Both the position numbers and the translations under genes were made by a program. Positions 23,551-34,622 of a stretch of 64,000 nt of DNA are shown in pieces (positions within the stretch are counted from its first letter, which is position 1; each line of letters begins with the position of its first letter). Source of the stretch: Phocoena phocoena (Eukaryota; Chordata; Mammalia; Artiodactyla; Phocoenidae); the NCBI RefSeq assembly GCF_963924675.1, contig NC_089221.1, positions 140,162,263 through 140,226,262 on the forward strand, written 5' to 3'. The notes beneath the pieces were generated by a model. The model was not told the DNA's origin. It saw only the letters and a program-made list of their open reading frames with translations, and made no database searches.

Positions 23551-24600
23551 GAAATTAAGGACAATTTAGAAGTAAACTATGCTAAATATAATAAACTATA
23601 GAATAAGTTTAAATTTATGGTGATAATAGTTTGAAGTGATGATGCAGTCAACAAACTGTTACACTAGGAAAAAGTACTTGAGAAACTGGAGAAAGTACTT
23701 GAGAAACAGTTGTACTTGAGAAAGTACACTGAAGTACACTGAGATAGAGGGTTGTATTCAAGGTCATATGTTGACATTGAGGTTACAGATGAGGTGCCAC
23801 TTTTTAAGTGGTTCCGAGTGTGTCTATGGAACTAAAAGGCTGGTATATTAAAGGAAAAGATCATTAATACTAAGTTCCAGGAATGAAGAAGCCAGATATT
23901 GAAGGGTGGCAACTGGATTTGCCAAGAATGACGATAGGCATCGAAGTTACCGGGAAGACCATGTGATGTGATAGGGACACTATGAGGAAAGGGATTATGT
24001 ATTTCCAGAAGGAGCAGGTTTTGTTCAAGGAGAGAGTCCTGGTCTAGAAGTACCAATAAAGCACAAGGAGGATGCCTACTCTAACATCTGCTCTTGAGGT
24101 ACATGGAGCATGAGGGAAGAAAAAAAATACAGCCTTTTAAAGAGAGTTGAACCCAGAGAAGACACCTATGTTTCAGTTACAATAAGAAGAGAACATGCAA
24201 GAAGAGGAAAAACAGGACAGCTTACTGATCAGCACTGCAGGTCCCAGAAGACACAGGGGAGGCTCTGAGAGCCAGGAATGAGGGGCTGGTCACATACAGG
24301 ACAGTACACAGATGGAAAAGAAAATGGGATTCATAATAAATGCTCAGGAAGATTATATTTTCTAGAGGTGACTGCGGTAAACAGCAATGTGTGGCATGAT
24401 GAGTTTAATCCTCACAGGTTTTGGGAGGAAAGAATAATCAAGTCCAGTGCTGTGGACAGAAATGCTCCCAGAAAACAAGTCAAACCTCACTCCTCTCTCG
24501 AGCAGCATCTAGATGTATGGTTAGAATAAAGCCGAAGAAAGGAAAAGAATAGGATTAATCAGAAAAAAATATCAGAAATTATTAGAAAGTAAAAGAAATT
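23551..24600. other. Mostly unique DNA with a local tandem repeat
   Basis: No gene recognised. At about 23668-23745 there are four imperfect units built on 'gaaagtacttgagaaac' or 'gaagtacactgag'. The remainder shows nothing identifiable. Confidence 0.5.
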
Positions 24601-24604
24601 TTAA

Positions 24605-24647
24605 AGATGTAGACTGATGAAACAACAAAAAACAACAGTCTACATCT
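24605..24647. repeat. Inverted repeat, 12-bp perfect stem
   Basis: agatgtagactg at 24605-24616 pairs exactly with cagtctacatct at 24636-24647, with a 19-nt A/C-rich loop. A third copy in direct orientation follows at 24655-24666 (agatgtagactg). Confidence 0.8.
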
Positions 24648-24659
24648 GTTTTTCAGATG

Positions 24660-24790
24660 TAGACTGAAGAACAACAACTGGTTCTTTGGAAAGATTAATA
24701 AAACAGACAAACTTCTGCAAAGCCTTATCAAGAAAAAATGAAGAACTAAATAACCAATATTAGTCATGAAAAGGGGAACATAACTAGAAA
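24660..24790 (+). repeat. Ancient L1 ORF2 fragment
   Basis: 'actggttctttggaaagatt', 'aataaaacagacaaacttct' and 'cttatcaagaaaaaatgaag' match the conserved L1 ORF2 segment before the reverse transcriptase core. Confidence 0.65.
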
Positions 24791-24794
24791 TACA

Positions 24795-25740
24795 AAGATA
24801 TCTGGGGGTTTTGGAAAATTTCAAATGTGTATAGAAGTAGAAAAAATACACTAATGAATCTGGTATCCATTAGCCAGCTTCAGTAATTGCTAATTCCTGG
24901 TTAATTTTGTTTCATCTCTATCCCCTATCACTCCCCACAGCCTAGATGATTTCAAAGCAAATCTCAGATATCAGATGATTTCATCTGTAAATATTCAGTA
25001 TGTGTCACTAAAAGGTAGTAGCTTTTTTTTTTATGATTTTTTTTTGTGTGTGTGTGCGTGGTACGCGGGCCTCTCACTGCTGCGGCCTCTCCCGCCACGG
25101 AGCACAGGCTCCGGACGCGCAGGCCCAGCGGCCATGGGTCACGGACCCAGCCGCTCCACGGCATGTGGGAGCCTCCCGGACCAGGGCACGAACCCGCGTC
25201 CCCTGCATCGGCAGGCGGACTCTCAACCACTGCGCCACCAGGGAAGCCCGAAAAGGTAGTAGCTTTTTTTAAAGACAGCCACTATATCATCATCGTGCTT
25301 TCAGTATTTATATTTCTGTTTTTACATTTCCCAGTCATCTTATAATATTTTAGTTTGTTTGAACCAGAATCGAAACAGTCTCTACATTGTTATTGGTTGA
25401 TAGGTCTTTTCTGTTTCTTTTAATGTATGTTTCCCTTATCTTTTCCTTGTAAGTTTTTTGTTGAGGAAACTGACTTTTGTCCTATGGTTTACCCACAGCC
25501 TGGATTTTGTTGATTACATCTGCAGTGTCATTTAGTATGTTTCTTTGTTCTCTTCATTTGCTGAAAACTGGCAGTCAGATCCAGAAACTCCATAAGATTC
25601 AGGTTCCATTATTTGACAAAACAACTTGTTTTATAGGTGACATTGGGTACTTCCATAGGGATCCGATTCTCTGCTTTTGTGATATAACAGCCATTGATAA
25701 TCATTGGCCACATCAATTAATTCACTGGGGATGAAAACTG
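24795..25740. repeat. Ancient mammalian interspersed repeat, family not named
   Basis: Text on both sides of the SINE at 25030-25250 (for example 'gcaaatctcagatatcagat', 'tagtttgtttgaaccagaat', 'gttgaggaaactgac', 'gtcatttagtatgtttctttg', 'gattcaggttccatt') follows the order of a common old mammalian repeat. I cannot assign the family without a library search. Confidence 0.45.
25030..25250 (-). mobile_element. CHR-type SINE
   Basis: Minus-strand CHR element with a mixed T/TG tract as its tail (ttttgtgtgtgtgtgcgtgg). Perfect 20-bp target duplication aaaaggtagtagcttttttt at 25010-25029 and 25251-25270. Confidence 0.95.
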
Positions 25741-25979
25741 GTGATATTCTATCATCAAAATAATGGTCAAAGAGTATTCTATACAGCTTCATACTGATAA
25801 ATCAACAACTGAAAAAAATGGACTGTTCTCTTGGAACATCTATTATGGAAATCGAGTCTTGAATCAGTAAGAAACTTTAACAGACTAATTACTATACAGG
25901 ACATTTAAAAGGTAATTAATGAAACATCCATGTTTTAGGGACTCATTTTCCCAAACCTTCAAGGATTCAGACCACAGAA

Positions 25980-26751
25980 AAAAGTTGAAAATCTTCACAG
26001 TTCATTTTATGAAGCAATAACCATTTTGATATGAAACCCAATAAGAGTGTAATAAAAAGAAAATTATAAACCAGTTTCATTGTGAAGATTAAAAAAAATT
26101 ATTAGCAAAATGAACCCAGCAATATAGTAAAATAATGTAAAATAATAACCAATTGGGATGGATCCAGAAACACGAGAGGTGGTTAAACATTAGAAAATTA
26201 TTTACATAAAAAAACGGATATTCCTTCTCACTTCAATTATTGAACATCGTTCTGGCTATTTTAGTAGTGCAAACAAAATGTACAGTTGTTTAAAGTTTGA
26301 GGATGATATGACTACATACCAAAAAAATCCAAGATTTCAACCTAAAAGCTGTTACCAAAAAAGAAAATACAAATAAGTAGGCTGGAATAAAATTAATATA
26401 CAAAAATTGATGGCTTTCACATTTGCAAACAATAACCACCTAGAAAGAATAATGGAATAAATGCTGTAAAATCAATAGCAATTAAAATATAAAATATCTA
26501 AGAATAAACATACAAGAAATTCACAAGATTTAAATAAAGAAAAGTTTTAAATGCTCTTGACGGACTCTAAAAGGTGAACACATAAAAGCATACCATATTC
26601 CTAGATAGGAAGATTACACATCATAGAAATGTTATTTCTCCTTAAATTTATCTATGAATGTAGGGTAATCTTAACTCCAAAATTTATATGGAACAATAAA
26701 CAAGCAAGAATATCCAGGGAAAAAAATCTGAGGAAAAAAATCAGAGTATTG
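25980..26751 (+). repeat. Ancient L1 ORF2 fragment, left of L1 copy B
   Basis: Decayed reverse-transcriptase sequence: 'tataaaccagtttcattgtg', 'ttattgaacatcgttctggc', 'aaagtttgaggatgatatga' (the FADD region) and 'ttccaaaatttatatggaac'. It continues on the far side of L1 copy B from 34623, so copy B inserted into it. Confidence 0.75.
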
Positions 26752-26770
26752 AAAGGAACTGGGGGGGACC

Positions 26771-26786
26771 TTGAAGATGGCGGAAG
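26771..26786 (+). promoter_or_regulatory. YY1-like site at the L1 5' end (copy B)
   Basis: ttgaagatggcgg at 26771-26783. In human L1, a YY1 site with the core gatggc close to the first base directs accurate initiation. Here the flanking base is g (gaagatgg) where copies C and D have caagatgg, so binding may be weaker. Function is inferred from position and motif. Confidence 0.5.
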
Positions 26787-27421
26787 AGTAAGACGCGGAG
26801 ATCGCCTTCCTCCCCACGGATACACCAGAAATACATCCACACGTGGAACAACTCCTACAGAACTCCTACTGAAGGCTGGCAGAAGACCTCAGACCTCCCA
26901 AAAGGCAAGAAACTCCCCACGTAACTGGGTAGGGCAAAAGAAAAAACAGAGACAAAAGAATAAGGACGGCACCTGCACCAGTGGGAGGGAGCTGTGAAGG
27001 AGGAAAAGTTTCCACACACTAGGAAGCCCCTCCGCGGGCGGAGACTGCGGGAGGCAGAGGGGGGAGTTTCGGGACCGCGGAGTAGTGCACAGCGACGGGT
27101 GCGGAGGGCAAAGCGGGGAGATTCCTGCACAGACGATCGGTGCCGACCAGCACTCACCAACCCGAGAGGCTTGTCTGCTCACCCGCCGGGGCGGGCGGGG
27201 CTGCGAGCTGAGGCTCGGGTTTTGGTTTTGGACGGAGCTCTGGGAGAGGACTGGGGTTGGCGGCTTGAACATAGCCTGAAGGGGTTAGTGCACCACGACT
27301 AGCCGGGAGGGAGTTCGGGGAAAAGCCTGCACCGGCCGAAGAGGCAAGAGACTTTTTCTTCCCTCTTTGTTTCCTGGTGCGCGAGGAGAGGGGTTTAAGA
27401 GCGCTGCTTAAAGGAACTCCA

Positions 27422-27557
27422 GAGACGGGCGCGAGCCGCGGCTGAGGGCGCGAGCCCCCGAGACGGGCGCGAGCCGCGGCTGAAAGCGCAAACCCCAGAG
27501 ACGGGCGTGAGCCGCGGCTAAAACCGCGGACCCCAGAGACGGGCGGGAGACGCTAAG
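27422..27557 (+). repeat. 38-bp tandem repeat in L1 5'UTR, four units
   Basis: Units begin with 'gagacgggcgcgagccgcgg' or a one- to two-base variant at 27422, 27460, 27498 and 27536 (last unit partial). Spacing is exactly 38 bp. The unit is rich in CpG. The other L1 copies have two starts, also 38 bp apart. Confidence 0.92.
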
Positions 27558-28046
27558 GCTGCTGCTGCCGCCACCAAGGGGCCTGTGTGCGAGCACAGGT
27601 CACTCTCCACACCCCTCTTCCGCGGAGCCTGTGCAGCCCGCCACTGCCAGGTTCCCGGGATCCAGGGACAACTTCCCCGGGACAACGCACGGCGGGCCTC
27701 AGGCTGGTGCAACGTCACGCCGGCCTCTGCCGCAACGTCACGCTGCCTCTGCCGCCGCAGGCCCGCCCCGCACGCAGTGCCCCTCCTTCCCCCATCCCCC
27801 AACCCCCGGCCTGAGTGAGCTGGAGGCACCGAATCACAGGCTCCTTTAACCCCGTCCTGTCTGAGCGAAAAAACAGACGCCCTCCAGCGACCTACACGCA
27901 GAGGCAGGGCCAAATCCAAAGCTGAGCTCCTGTGAGCTGTGAGAACAAAGAAGAGAAAGGGAAATCTCTCCCAGCAGCCACAGAAGCAGCGGATTAAAGC
28001 TCCACAATCAACTTGATATACCCTGCATCTGTGGAATACCTGAATA

Positions 28047-28590
28047 GACAAGGAATGATCCCAAATTGAAGAGGTGGAATTTAGGAGCGAGATCTATGAT
28101 TTTTTTCCCTTTTCCTCTTTTTGTGAATGTGTACGTGTATGCTTCTGTGTGAGATCTGGTCTGTATACTCTTGCTTCCACCATTTGTCCTAGGGCTCTAT
28201 CCGTCCATGACTTTTTTTAAAAAAAATTCTTTTTCTTAATAATTAAGTTTAATTGTAATAACTTTATTATACTTTACCTTCGTTCTTTCTTTCTTTCCTT
28301 CCTTCCTTCCCTCCTTTAGACAACGAATCACCCCAAATTGAGGAGGTGGTCTCACGGAGCAGGATTTATGATTTTTCCCCCTTTACCTCTTTTTGTGAAG
28401 GTGTATGTGTATGCTTCTGTGTAAGATTTTCTCTGTATAGCTTTGCTTCCAACATTTGTCCTAAGGTTCTATCCGTCCCCCTTTTTTTTTTTTTCTAAAT
28501 ATTTTTTAATTCAATAACTATATTATACTTTATTTTATTTTTACTGTATCATCTTTCTTTCTGTCTTTTTTCCTTCTTTCCCTCCTTCCT
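28047..28590 (+). repeat. 271-bp tandem duplication in L1 copy B 5'UTR
   Basis: Both halves run from 'gacaa(g/c)gaat' through 'ccaaattga(a/g)gaggtgg', 'tgcttctgtgt', 'catttgtcct' and 'tctatccgtcc' to a T-rich end. The two copies differ at many positions, which suggests the duplication predates this insertion. Copies A, C and D have one such segment. Confidence 0.85.
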
Positions 28591-29222
28591 TCCTCCCTCC
28601 CTCCCTCCCTCCCTCCTTTCTTTCCTTCTTTGCTTCTTTCTTCCTTCCTTCCTTTCCTCCTTTCCTTCTTTCTTTACTCATACTTCTACTAATTCTCCCT
28701 ACTTTTTCTCCCTTTTATTCTGAGCTGTGTGGATGAAAGGCTCTTGGTGCTCCAGCCAGGAGTCAGGGCTCTGCCTCTGAGGTAGGAGAGCCAACTTCAG
28801 GACACTGGTCAACAAGAGACCTCCCACCTCCACATAATATTAAACGGTGGAAATATCCCAGAGACCTCCATCTTAACACCAGCACCCAGCTTCACTCAAC
28901 GACCAGCAAGCCACAGTGCTGGACAACCTATGCCAAACAACTAGCAAAACAGGAACACAACCCCACCCATTAGCAGAGAGGCTGCCTAAAATCATAATAA
29001 GGCCACAGACACCCCAAAACACACCACCAGACGTGAACCTGCCCACTAGAGAGACAAGATCCAGCCTCATCCAGCACAACACAGGCACTAGTCCCCTCCA
29101 CCAGGAAGCCTACACAACCCACTGAAACAACCTTAGCCACTGGAGACAGACATCAAAAACAACGGGAACTACGAAAGTGCAGCCTGCAAAAAGGAGACCC
29201 CAAACACAGTAAGATAAGCAAA

Positions 29223-30116
29223 ATGAGAAGACAGAAAAACACACAGCAGATGAAGGAGCAAGATAAAAACCCACCAGACCTAACAAATGAAGAGGAAATA
29301 GGCAATCTACCTGAAAAAGAATTCAGAATAATGATAGTAAGGATGATCCGAAATCTTGGAAGTAGAATGGACAAAATGCAAGAAACAGTTAACAAGGACC
29401 TAGAAGACATAAAGATGAAACAAGCAACGATGAACAACGCAATAAATGAAATTAAAATCACTCTAGATAGGATCAATAGCAGAATAACTGAGGCAGAAGA
29501 ACGGATAAGTGACCTGGAAGATAAAGTAGTGGAAATAACTACTGCAGAGCAGAATAAAGAAAAAAGAATGAAAAGAACTGAGGACAGTCTCAGAGACCTC
29601 TGGGACAACATGAAACGCACCAACATTCGAATTATAGGGGTCCCAGAAGAAGAAGAAAGAAAGAAAGGGACTGAGAAAATATTTGAAGAGATTATGGTTG
29701 AAAACTTCCCTAATATGGGAAAGGAAATAGTTAATCAAGTCCAGGAAGCACAGAGGGTCCCATACAGGATAAATACAAGGAGAAACACGCCAAGACACAT
29801 ATTAATCAAACTGTCAAAAATTAAATACAAAGAAAGCATATTAAAAGCAGCAAGGGAAAAACAACAAATAACACACAAGGGAATCCCCATAAGGTTAACA
29901 GCTGATCTCTCAGCAGAAACCCTACAAGCCAGAAGGGAGTGGCAGGACATACTGAAAGTGATGAAGGAGAATAGCCTGCAACCAAGACTACTCTACCCAG
30001 CAAGGATCTCATTCACATTTGATGGAGAAATTAAAACCTTTACAGACAAGCAAAAGCTGAGAGAGTTCAGCACCACCAAACCAGCTTTACAACAGATGCT
30101 AAAGGAACTTCTCTAG
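29223..30116 (+). CDS. L1 ORF1 protein, open reading frame (copy B)
   Basis: The 297-aa open frame encodes the L1 ORF1 protein, an RNA-binding chaperone that forms trimers and packages L1 RNA into cytoplasmic particles. Residues about 44-130 are a coiled coil ([19 protein letters not shown]), 131-215 the RRM starting at [12 protein letters not shown], and 216-297 the C-terminal RNA-binding domain ([20 protein letters not shown]). The ATG at 29223 matches the position of the initiator in the other copies. ORF2 follows after a short spacer. Length is slightly below the 338 aa of human ORF1p, mostly at the variable N-terminus. No frameshift or premature stop was seen, but expression is unproven. 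Confidence 0.93.
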   Translation: MRRQKNTQQMKEQDKNPPDLTNEEEIGNLPEKEFRIMIVRMIRNLGSRMDKMQETVNKDLEDIKMKQATMNNAINEIKITLDRINSRITEAEERISDLEDKVVEITTAEQNKEKRMKRTEDSLRDLWDNMKRTNIRIIGVPEEEERKKGTEKIFEEIMVENFPNMGKEIVNQVQEAQRVPYRINTRRNTPRHILIKLSKIKYKESILKAAREKQQITHKGIPIRLTADLSAETLQARREWQDILKVMKENSLQPRLLYPARISFTFDGEIKTFTDKQKLREFSTTKPALQQMLKELL

Positions 30117-30174
30117 ACACGAAACACAAGAGAAGGAAATGACCTATAGTAGCGAACCCAAAACAATATATAAA

Positions 30175-33100
30175 ATGGAAATAGGAACATACATATCGAT
30201 AATTACCTTAAATGTAAATGGACTAAATGCTCCCACCAAAAGACACAGATTGGCTGAATGGATACAAAAACAAGACCCTTATATATGCTGTCTACAAGAG
30301 ACCCACTTCAGAACTAGAGACACATACAGACTGAAAGTAAGGGGATGGAAAAAGATATTCCATGCAAATGGAAACCAAAAGAAAGCTGGAGTAGCAATTC
30401 TCATATCAGACAAAATAGACTTTAAAATAAGGACTATTAAAAGGGACAAAGAAGGACACTACATAATGATCAAGGGATCGATCCAAGAAGAAGATATAAC
30501 AATTGTAAATATTTATGCACCCAACATAGGAGCACCTCAATACATAAGGCAAATACTAACAACCATAAAAGGGGAGATCAACAGTAACACATTCATAGTA
30601 GGGGACTTTAACACCCCACTTTCACCCATGGACAGATCATCCAAAATGAAAATAAATAAGGAAACACAAGCTTTAAATGATACATTAAACAAGATGGACT
30701 TAATTGATATTTATACGACACTTCATCCAAAAACAACAGAATACACATTTTTCTCAAGTGCTCATGGAACATTCTCCAGGATAGATCATATCTTGGGTCA
30801 CAAATCAAGCCTTGGTAAATTTAAGAAAACTGAAATTGTATCAAGTATCTTTTCCGACCACAACGCCATGAGACTAGATATCAATTACAGGAAAAGATCT
30901 GTAAAAAATACAAACACATGGAGGCTAAACAATACACTACTTAATAATGAAGTGATCACTGAAGAAATCAAAGAGGAAATAAAAAAATACCTAGAAACAA
31001 ATGACAATGGAGACACAATGACCCAAAACCTATGGGATGCAGCAAAAGCAGTTCTAAGGGGGAAGTTTATAGCAATACAAGCCCACCTTAAGAAGCAGGA
31101 AACATCTCGAATAAACAGCCTAACCTTGCACCTCAAGCAATTAGAGAAAGAAGAACAAAAAAACCCCAAAGCTAGCAGAAGGAAAGAAATCATAAAAATC
31201 AGATCAGAAATAAATGAAAAAGAAATGAAGGAAACAATAGCAAAGATCAATAAAACTAAAAGCTGGTTCTTTGAGAAGATAAACAAAATAGATAAACCAC
31301 TAGCCAGACTCATCAAGAAAAAAAGGGAGAAGACTCAAATCAATAGAATTAGAAATGAAAAAGGAGAAGTAACAACTGACACTGCAGAAATAAAAAAAAT
31401 CATGAGAGATTACTACAAGCAACTCTATGCCAATAAAATGGACAATCTGGAAGAAATGGACAAATTCTTAGAAATGCACAACCTGCCAAGACTGAATCAG
31501 GAAGAAATAGAAAATATGAACAGACCAATCACAAGCACTGAAATTGAAACTGTGATTAAAAACCTTCCAACAGGGCTTCCCTGGTGGCGCAGTAGTTGAG
31601 AGTCCACCTGCCGATGCAGGGGACACAGGTTCGTGCCCCGGTCCGGGAGGATCCCACGTGCCGCGGAGCGGCTGGGCCCGTGAGCCATGGCCGCTGAGCC
31701 TGCGCGTCCGGAGCCTGTGCTCCACAACGGGGGAGGCCACAACAGTGAGAGGCCCACATATCGCAAAAAAAAAAAAGATTTAAAAAAAAAAAAAACCTTC
31801 CAACAAACAAAAGCCCAGGACCAGATGGCTTCACAGGTGAATTCTATCAAACGTTTAGAGAAGAGCTAACACCTATCCTTCTCAAACTCTTCCAAAATAT
31901 AGCAGAGGGAGGAACACTCCCAAATTCCTTCTACGAAGCCACCATCACCTTGATACCAAAACCAGACAAGGATGTCACAAAGAAAGAAAACTACAGGCCA
32001 ATATCACTGATGAACATAGATGCAAAAATCCTCAACAAAATACTAGCAAACAGAATCCAACAGCACATTAAAAGGATCATACACCATGATCAAGTGGGGT
32101 TTATTCCAGGAATGCAAGGATTCTTCAATATACGCAAATCTATCAATGTGATAAACCATATTAACAAATTGAAGGAGAAAAACCATATGATCATCTCAAT
32201 AGATGCAGAGAAAGCTTTCGACAAAATTCAACACCCATTTATGATAAAAACCCTCCAGAAAGTAGGCATAGAGGGAACTTTCCTAAACATAATAAAAGCC
32301 ATATATGACAAGCCCACAGCAAACATCATCCTCAATGGTGAAAAACTGAAAGCATTTCCACTAAGATCAGGAACAAGACAAGGTTGCCCACTCTCACCAC
32401 TCTTATTCAACATAGTTTTGGAAGTTTTAGCCACAGCAATCAGAGAAGAAAAGGAAATAAAAGGAATCCAAATCGGAAAAGAAGAAGTAAAGCTGTCACT
32501 GTTTGCAGATGACATGATACTATACATAGAGAATCCTAAAGATGCTACCAGAAAACTACTAGAGCTAATCAATGAATTTGGTAAAATAGCAGGATACAAA
32601 ATTAATGCACAGATATCTCTGGCATTCCTATATACTAATGATGAAAAATCTGAAAGTGAAATCAAGAAAACACTCCCATTTACCATTGCAACAAAAAGAA
32701 TAAAATATCTAGGAATAAACCTACCTAAGGATACGAAAGACCTGTATGCAGAAAATTATAAGACACTGATGAAAGAAATTAAAGATGATACAAATAGATG
32801 GAGAGATATACCATGTTCTTGGATGGGAAGAATCAACATTGTGAAAATGACTCTACTACCCAAAGCAATCTACAGATTCAATGCAATCCCTATCAAACTA
32901 CCACTGGCATTTTTCACACAACTAGAACAAAAAATTTCACAATTTGTATGGAAACACAAAAGACCCCGAATAGCCAAAGCAATCTTGAGAACGAAATAAG
33001 GAGCTGGAGGAATAAGGCTCCCTGACTTCAGACTATACTACAAAGCAACAGTAATCAAGACAGTATGGTACTGGCACCAAAACAGAAAGATAGATCAGTG

Positions 33101-34225
33101 GAACAGGATAGAAAGCCCAGAGATAAACCCACACACATATGGACACCTTATCTTTGATAAAGGAGGCAGGAATGTACAGTGGAGAAAGGACAGCCTCTTC
33201 AATAAATGGTGCTGGGAAAACTGGACAGGTACATGTAAAAGTATGAGATTAGATCACTCCCTAACACCATACACAAAAATAAGCTCCAAATGGATTAAAG
33301 ACCTAAATGTAAGGCCAGAAACTATCAAACTCTTAGAAGAAAACATAGGAAGAACACTCTATGACATAAATCACAGCAAGATCCTTTCTGACCCACCTCC
33401 TAGAGTAATGGAAATAAAAACAAAAATAAACAAATGGGACCTAATGAAACTTCAAAGCTTTTGCACAGCAAAGGAAACCATAACCAAGACCAAAAGACAA
33501 CCCTCAGAATGGGAGAAAACATTTGCAAATGAAGCAACTGACAAAGGATTAATCTCCAAAATTTACAAGCAGCTCATGCAGCTCAATAACAAAAAAACAA
33601 ACAACCCCATCCAAAAATGGGCAGAAGACCTAAATAGACATTTCTCCAAAGAAGATATACAGAATGCCAACAAACACATGAAAGAATGCTCAACATCATT
33701 AATCATTAGAGAAATGCAAATCAAAACTACAATGAGATATCATCTCACACCAGTCAGAATGGCCATCATCAAAAATCTAGAAACAATAAATGCTGGAGAG
33801 GGTGTGGAGAAAAGGGGACACTCTTGCACTGCTGGTGGGAATGTGAATTGGTTCAGCCACTGTGGAGAACAGTATGGAGGTTCCTTAAAAAACTACAAAT
33901 AGAATTACCATATGACCCAGCAATCCCACTACTTGGCATATACCCTGAGAAAACCAAAATTCAAAAAGAGTCATGTACCAAAATGTTCATTGCAGCTCTA
34001 TTTACAATAGCCAGGACATGGAAACAACCTAAGCGCCCATCATCGGATGAATGGATAAAGAAGATGTGGCACATATACACAATGGAATATTACTCAGCCT
34101 TAAAAAGAAATGAAATTGAGCTATTTGTAATGAGATGGATAGACCTAGAGTCTGTCATACAGAGTGAAGTAAGTCAGAAAGAAAAAGACAAATACCGTAT
34201 GCTAACACATATATATGGAATTTAA
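30175..34225 (+). pseudogene. L1 ORF2, interrupted (copy B)
   Basis: Encodes the L1 endonuclease/reverse transcriptase. I place the start at 30175 ([17 protein letters not shown]), in frame with an upstream ATG at 30139. Endonuclease motifs are intact: QETHF, GDFNT and SDHN. A SINE with its target copy (31573-31805) splits codon about 466, just before the reverse transcriptase; reading into it stops at 31599. The transcriptase resumes in another frame, with PGPDG near 31817 and FADD at 32502-32513. A TAA at 32997-32999 replaces an Asn codon, and a one-base loss near 33775 shifts the Cys-rich end, which ends at 34225. Without the SINE the length would be about 1273 codons, close to human ORF2. 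Confidence 0.95.
31573..31790 (+). mobile_element. CHR-type SINE inside L1 copy B ORF2
   Basis: Complete CHR element with an A tail interrupted by 'gattt'. Perfect 15-bp target duplication aaaaaccttccaaca at 31558-31572 and 31791-31805. It splits the codons for [13 protein letters not shown]. Confidence 0.96.
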
Positions 34226-34611
34226 GGGAAAAAAATGTCATGAAGAACCTAGGGGTAAGATAGGAATAAAGACGCAGACCTACCGGAGAACGGACTTGAG
34301 GATATGGGGAGGGGGAAGGGTGAGTTTTGACAGGGCGAGAGAGAGTCATGGACATATACACACTAACAAACGTAGTAAGGTAGATAGCTGGGGGGAAGCA
34401 GCCGCAAGGCACAGGGATATTAGTTCGGTGCTTTGTGACAGCCTGGAAGGGTGGGATGGGGAGAGTGGGAGGGAGGGAGACGCAAGAGGGAAGACATATG
34501 GGAACATATGTATATGTATAGCTGATTCACTTTGTTATAAAGCAGAAACTAACACACCATTGTAAAGCAATTATACCCCAATAAAGATGTTTAAAAAAAA
34601 AAAAAAAAAAA
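34226..34611 (+). other. L1 copy B 3'UTR and poly(A)
   Basis: G-rich stretch near 34298-34320, polyadenylation signal aataaa at 34580-34585, and a pure A tract of about 20 at 34593-34613 that overlaps the start of the target duplication. Confidence 0.9.
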
Positions 34612-34622
34612 AAAGGAACTGG

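Larger units (their letters stand above)
26763..29222 (+). other. L1 copy B 5'UTR
   Basis: About 2.46 kb. GC- and CpG-rich from 26980 to 28000, then a T-rich part. Four units of a 38-bp repeat start at 27422, 27460, 27498 and 27536. Two acgtca half-sites lie at 27712-27717 and 27735-27740. A 271-bp segment is tandemly duplicated (28047-28317 and 28318 to about 28590). A long pyrimidine tract of ttcc/ccct units spans 28545-28680. Open frames here are not genes. Confidence 0.88.
26763..34611 (+). mobile_element. Full-length L1 LINE (copy B)
   Basis: A complete L1 of about 7.85 kb including a later SINE: 5' end at the YY1-like site, long 5'UTR, ORF1, ORF2, 3'UTR, poly(A). An 11-bp target duplication aaaggaactgg lies at 26752-26762 and 34612-34622, inside an ancient L1. 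It is the best-preserved L1 here: ORF1 is open and ORF2 has one SINE insertion, one stop and one frameshift. The 5'UTR has two expansions not seen in the other copies. Confidence 0.97.

Noticed and set aside
26980..28000. CpG island of a host gene promoter
   Set aside because: The GC-rich block is L1 5'UTR and occurs in each L1 copy.
28545..28680. Pyrimidine tract as a splice polypyrimidine tract or triplex-forming regulator
   Set aside because: It lies within the T/C-rich part of the L1 copy B 5'UTR and looks like expansion of a simple repeat; no exon follows.
32228..32686. Minus-strand open frame of 152 codons, also at 43310-43825 and 19090-19461
   Set aside because: Antisense shadows of the L1 reverse transcriptase; the plus-strand frames carry the known motifs.
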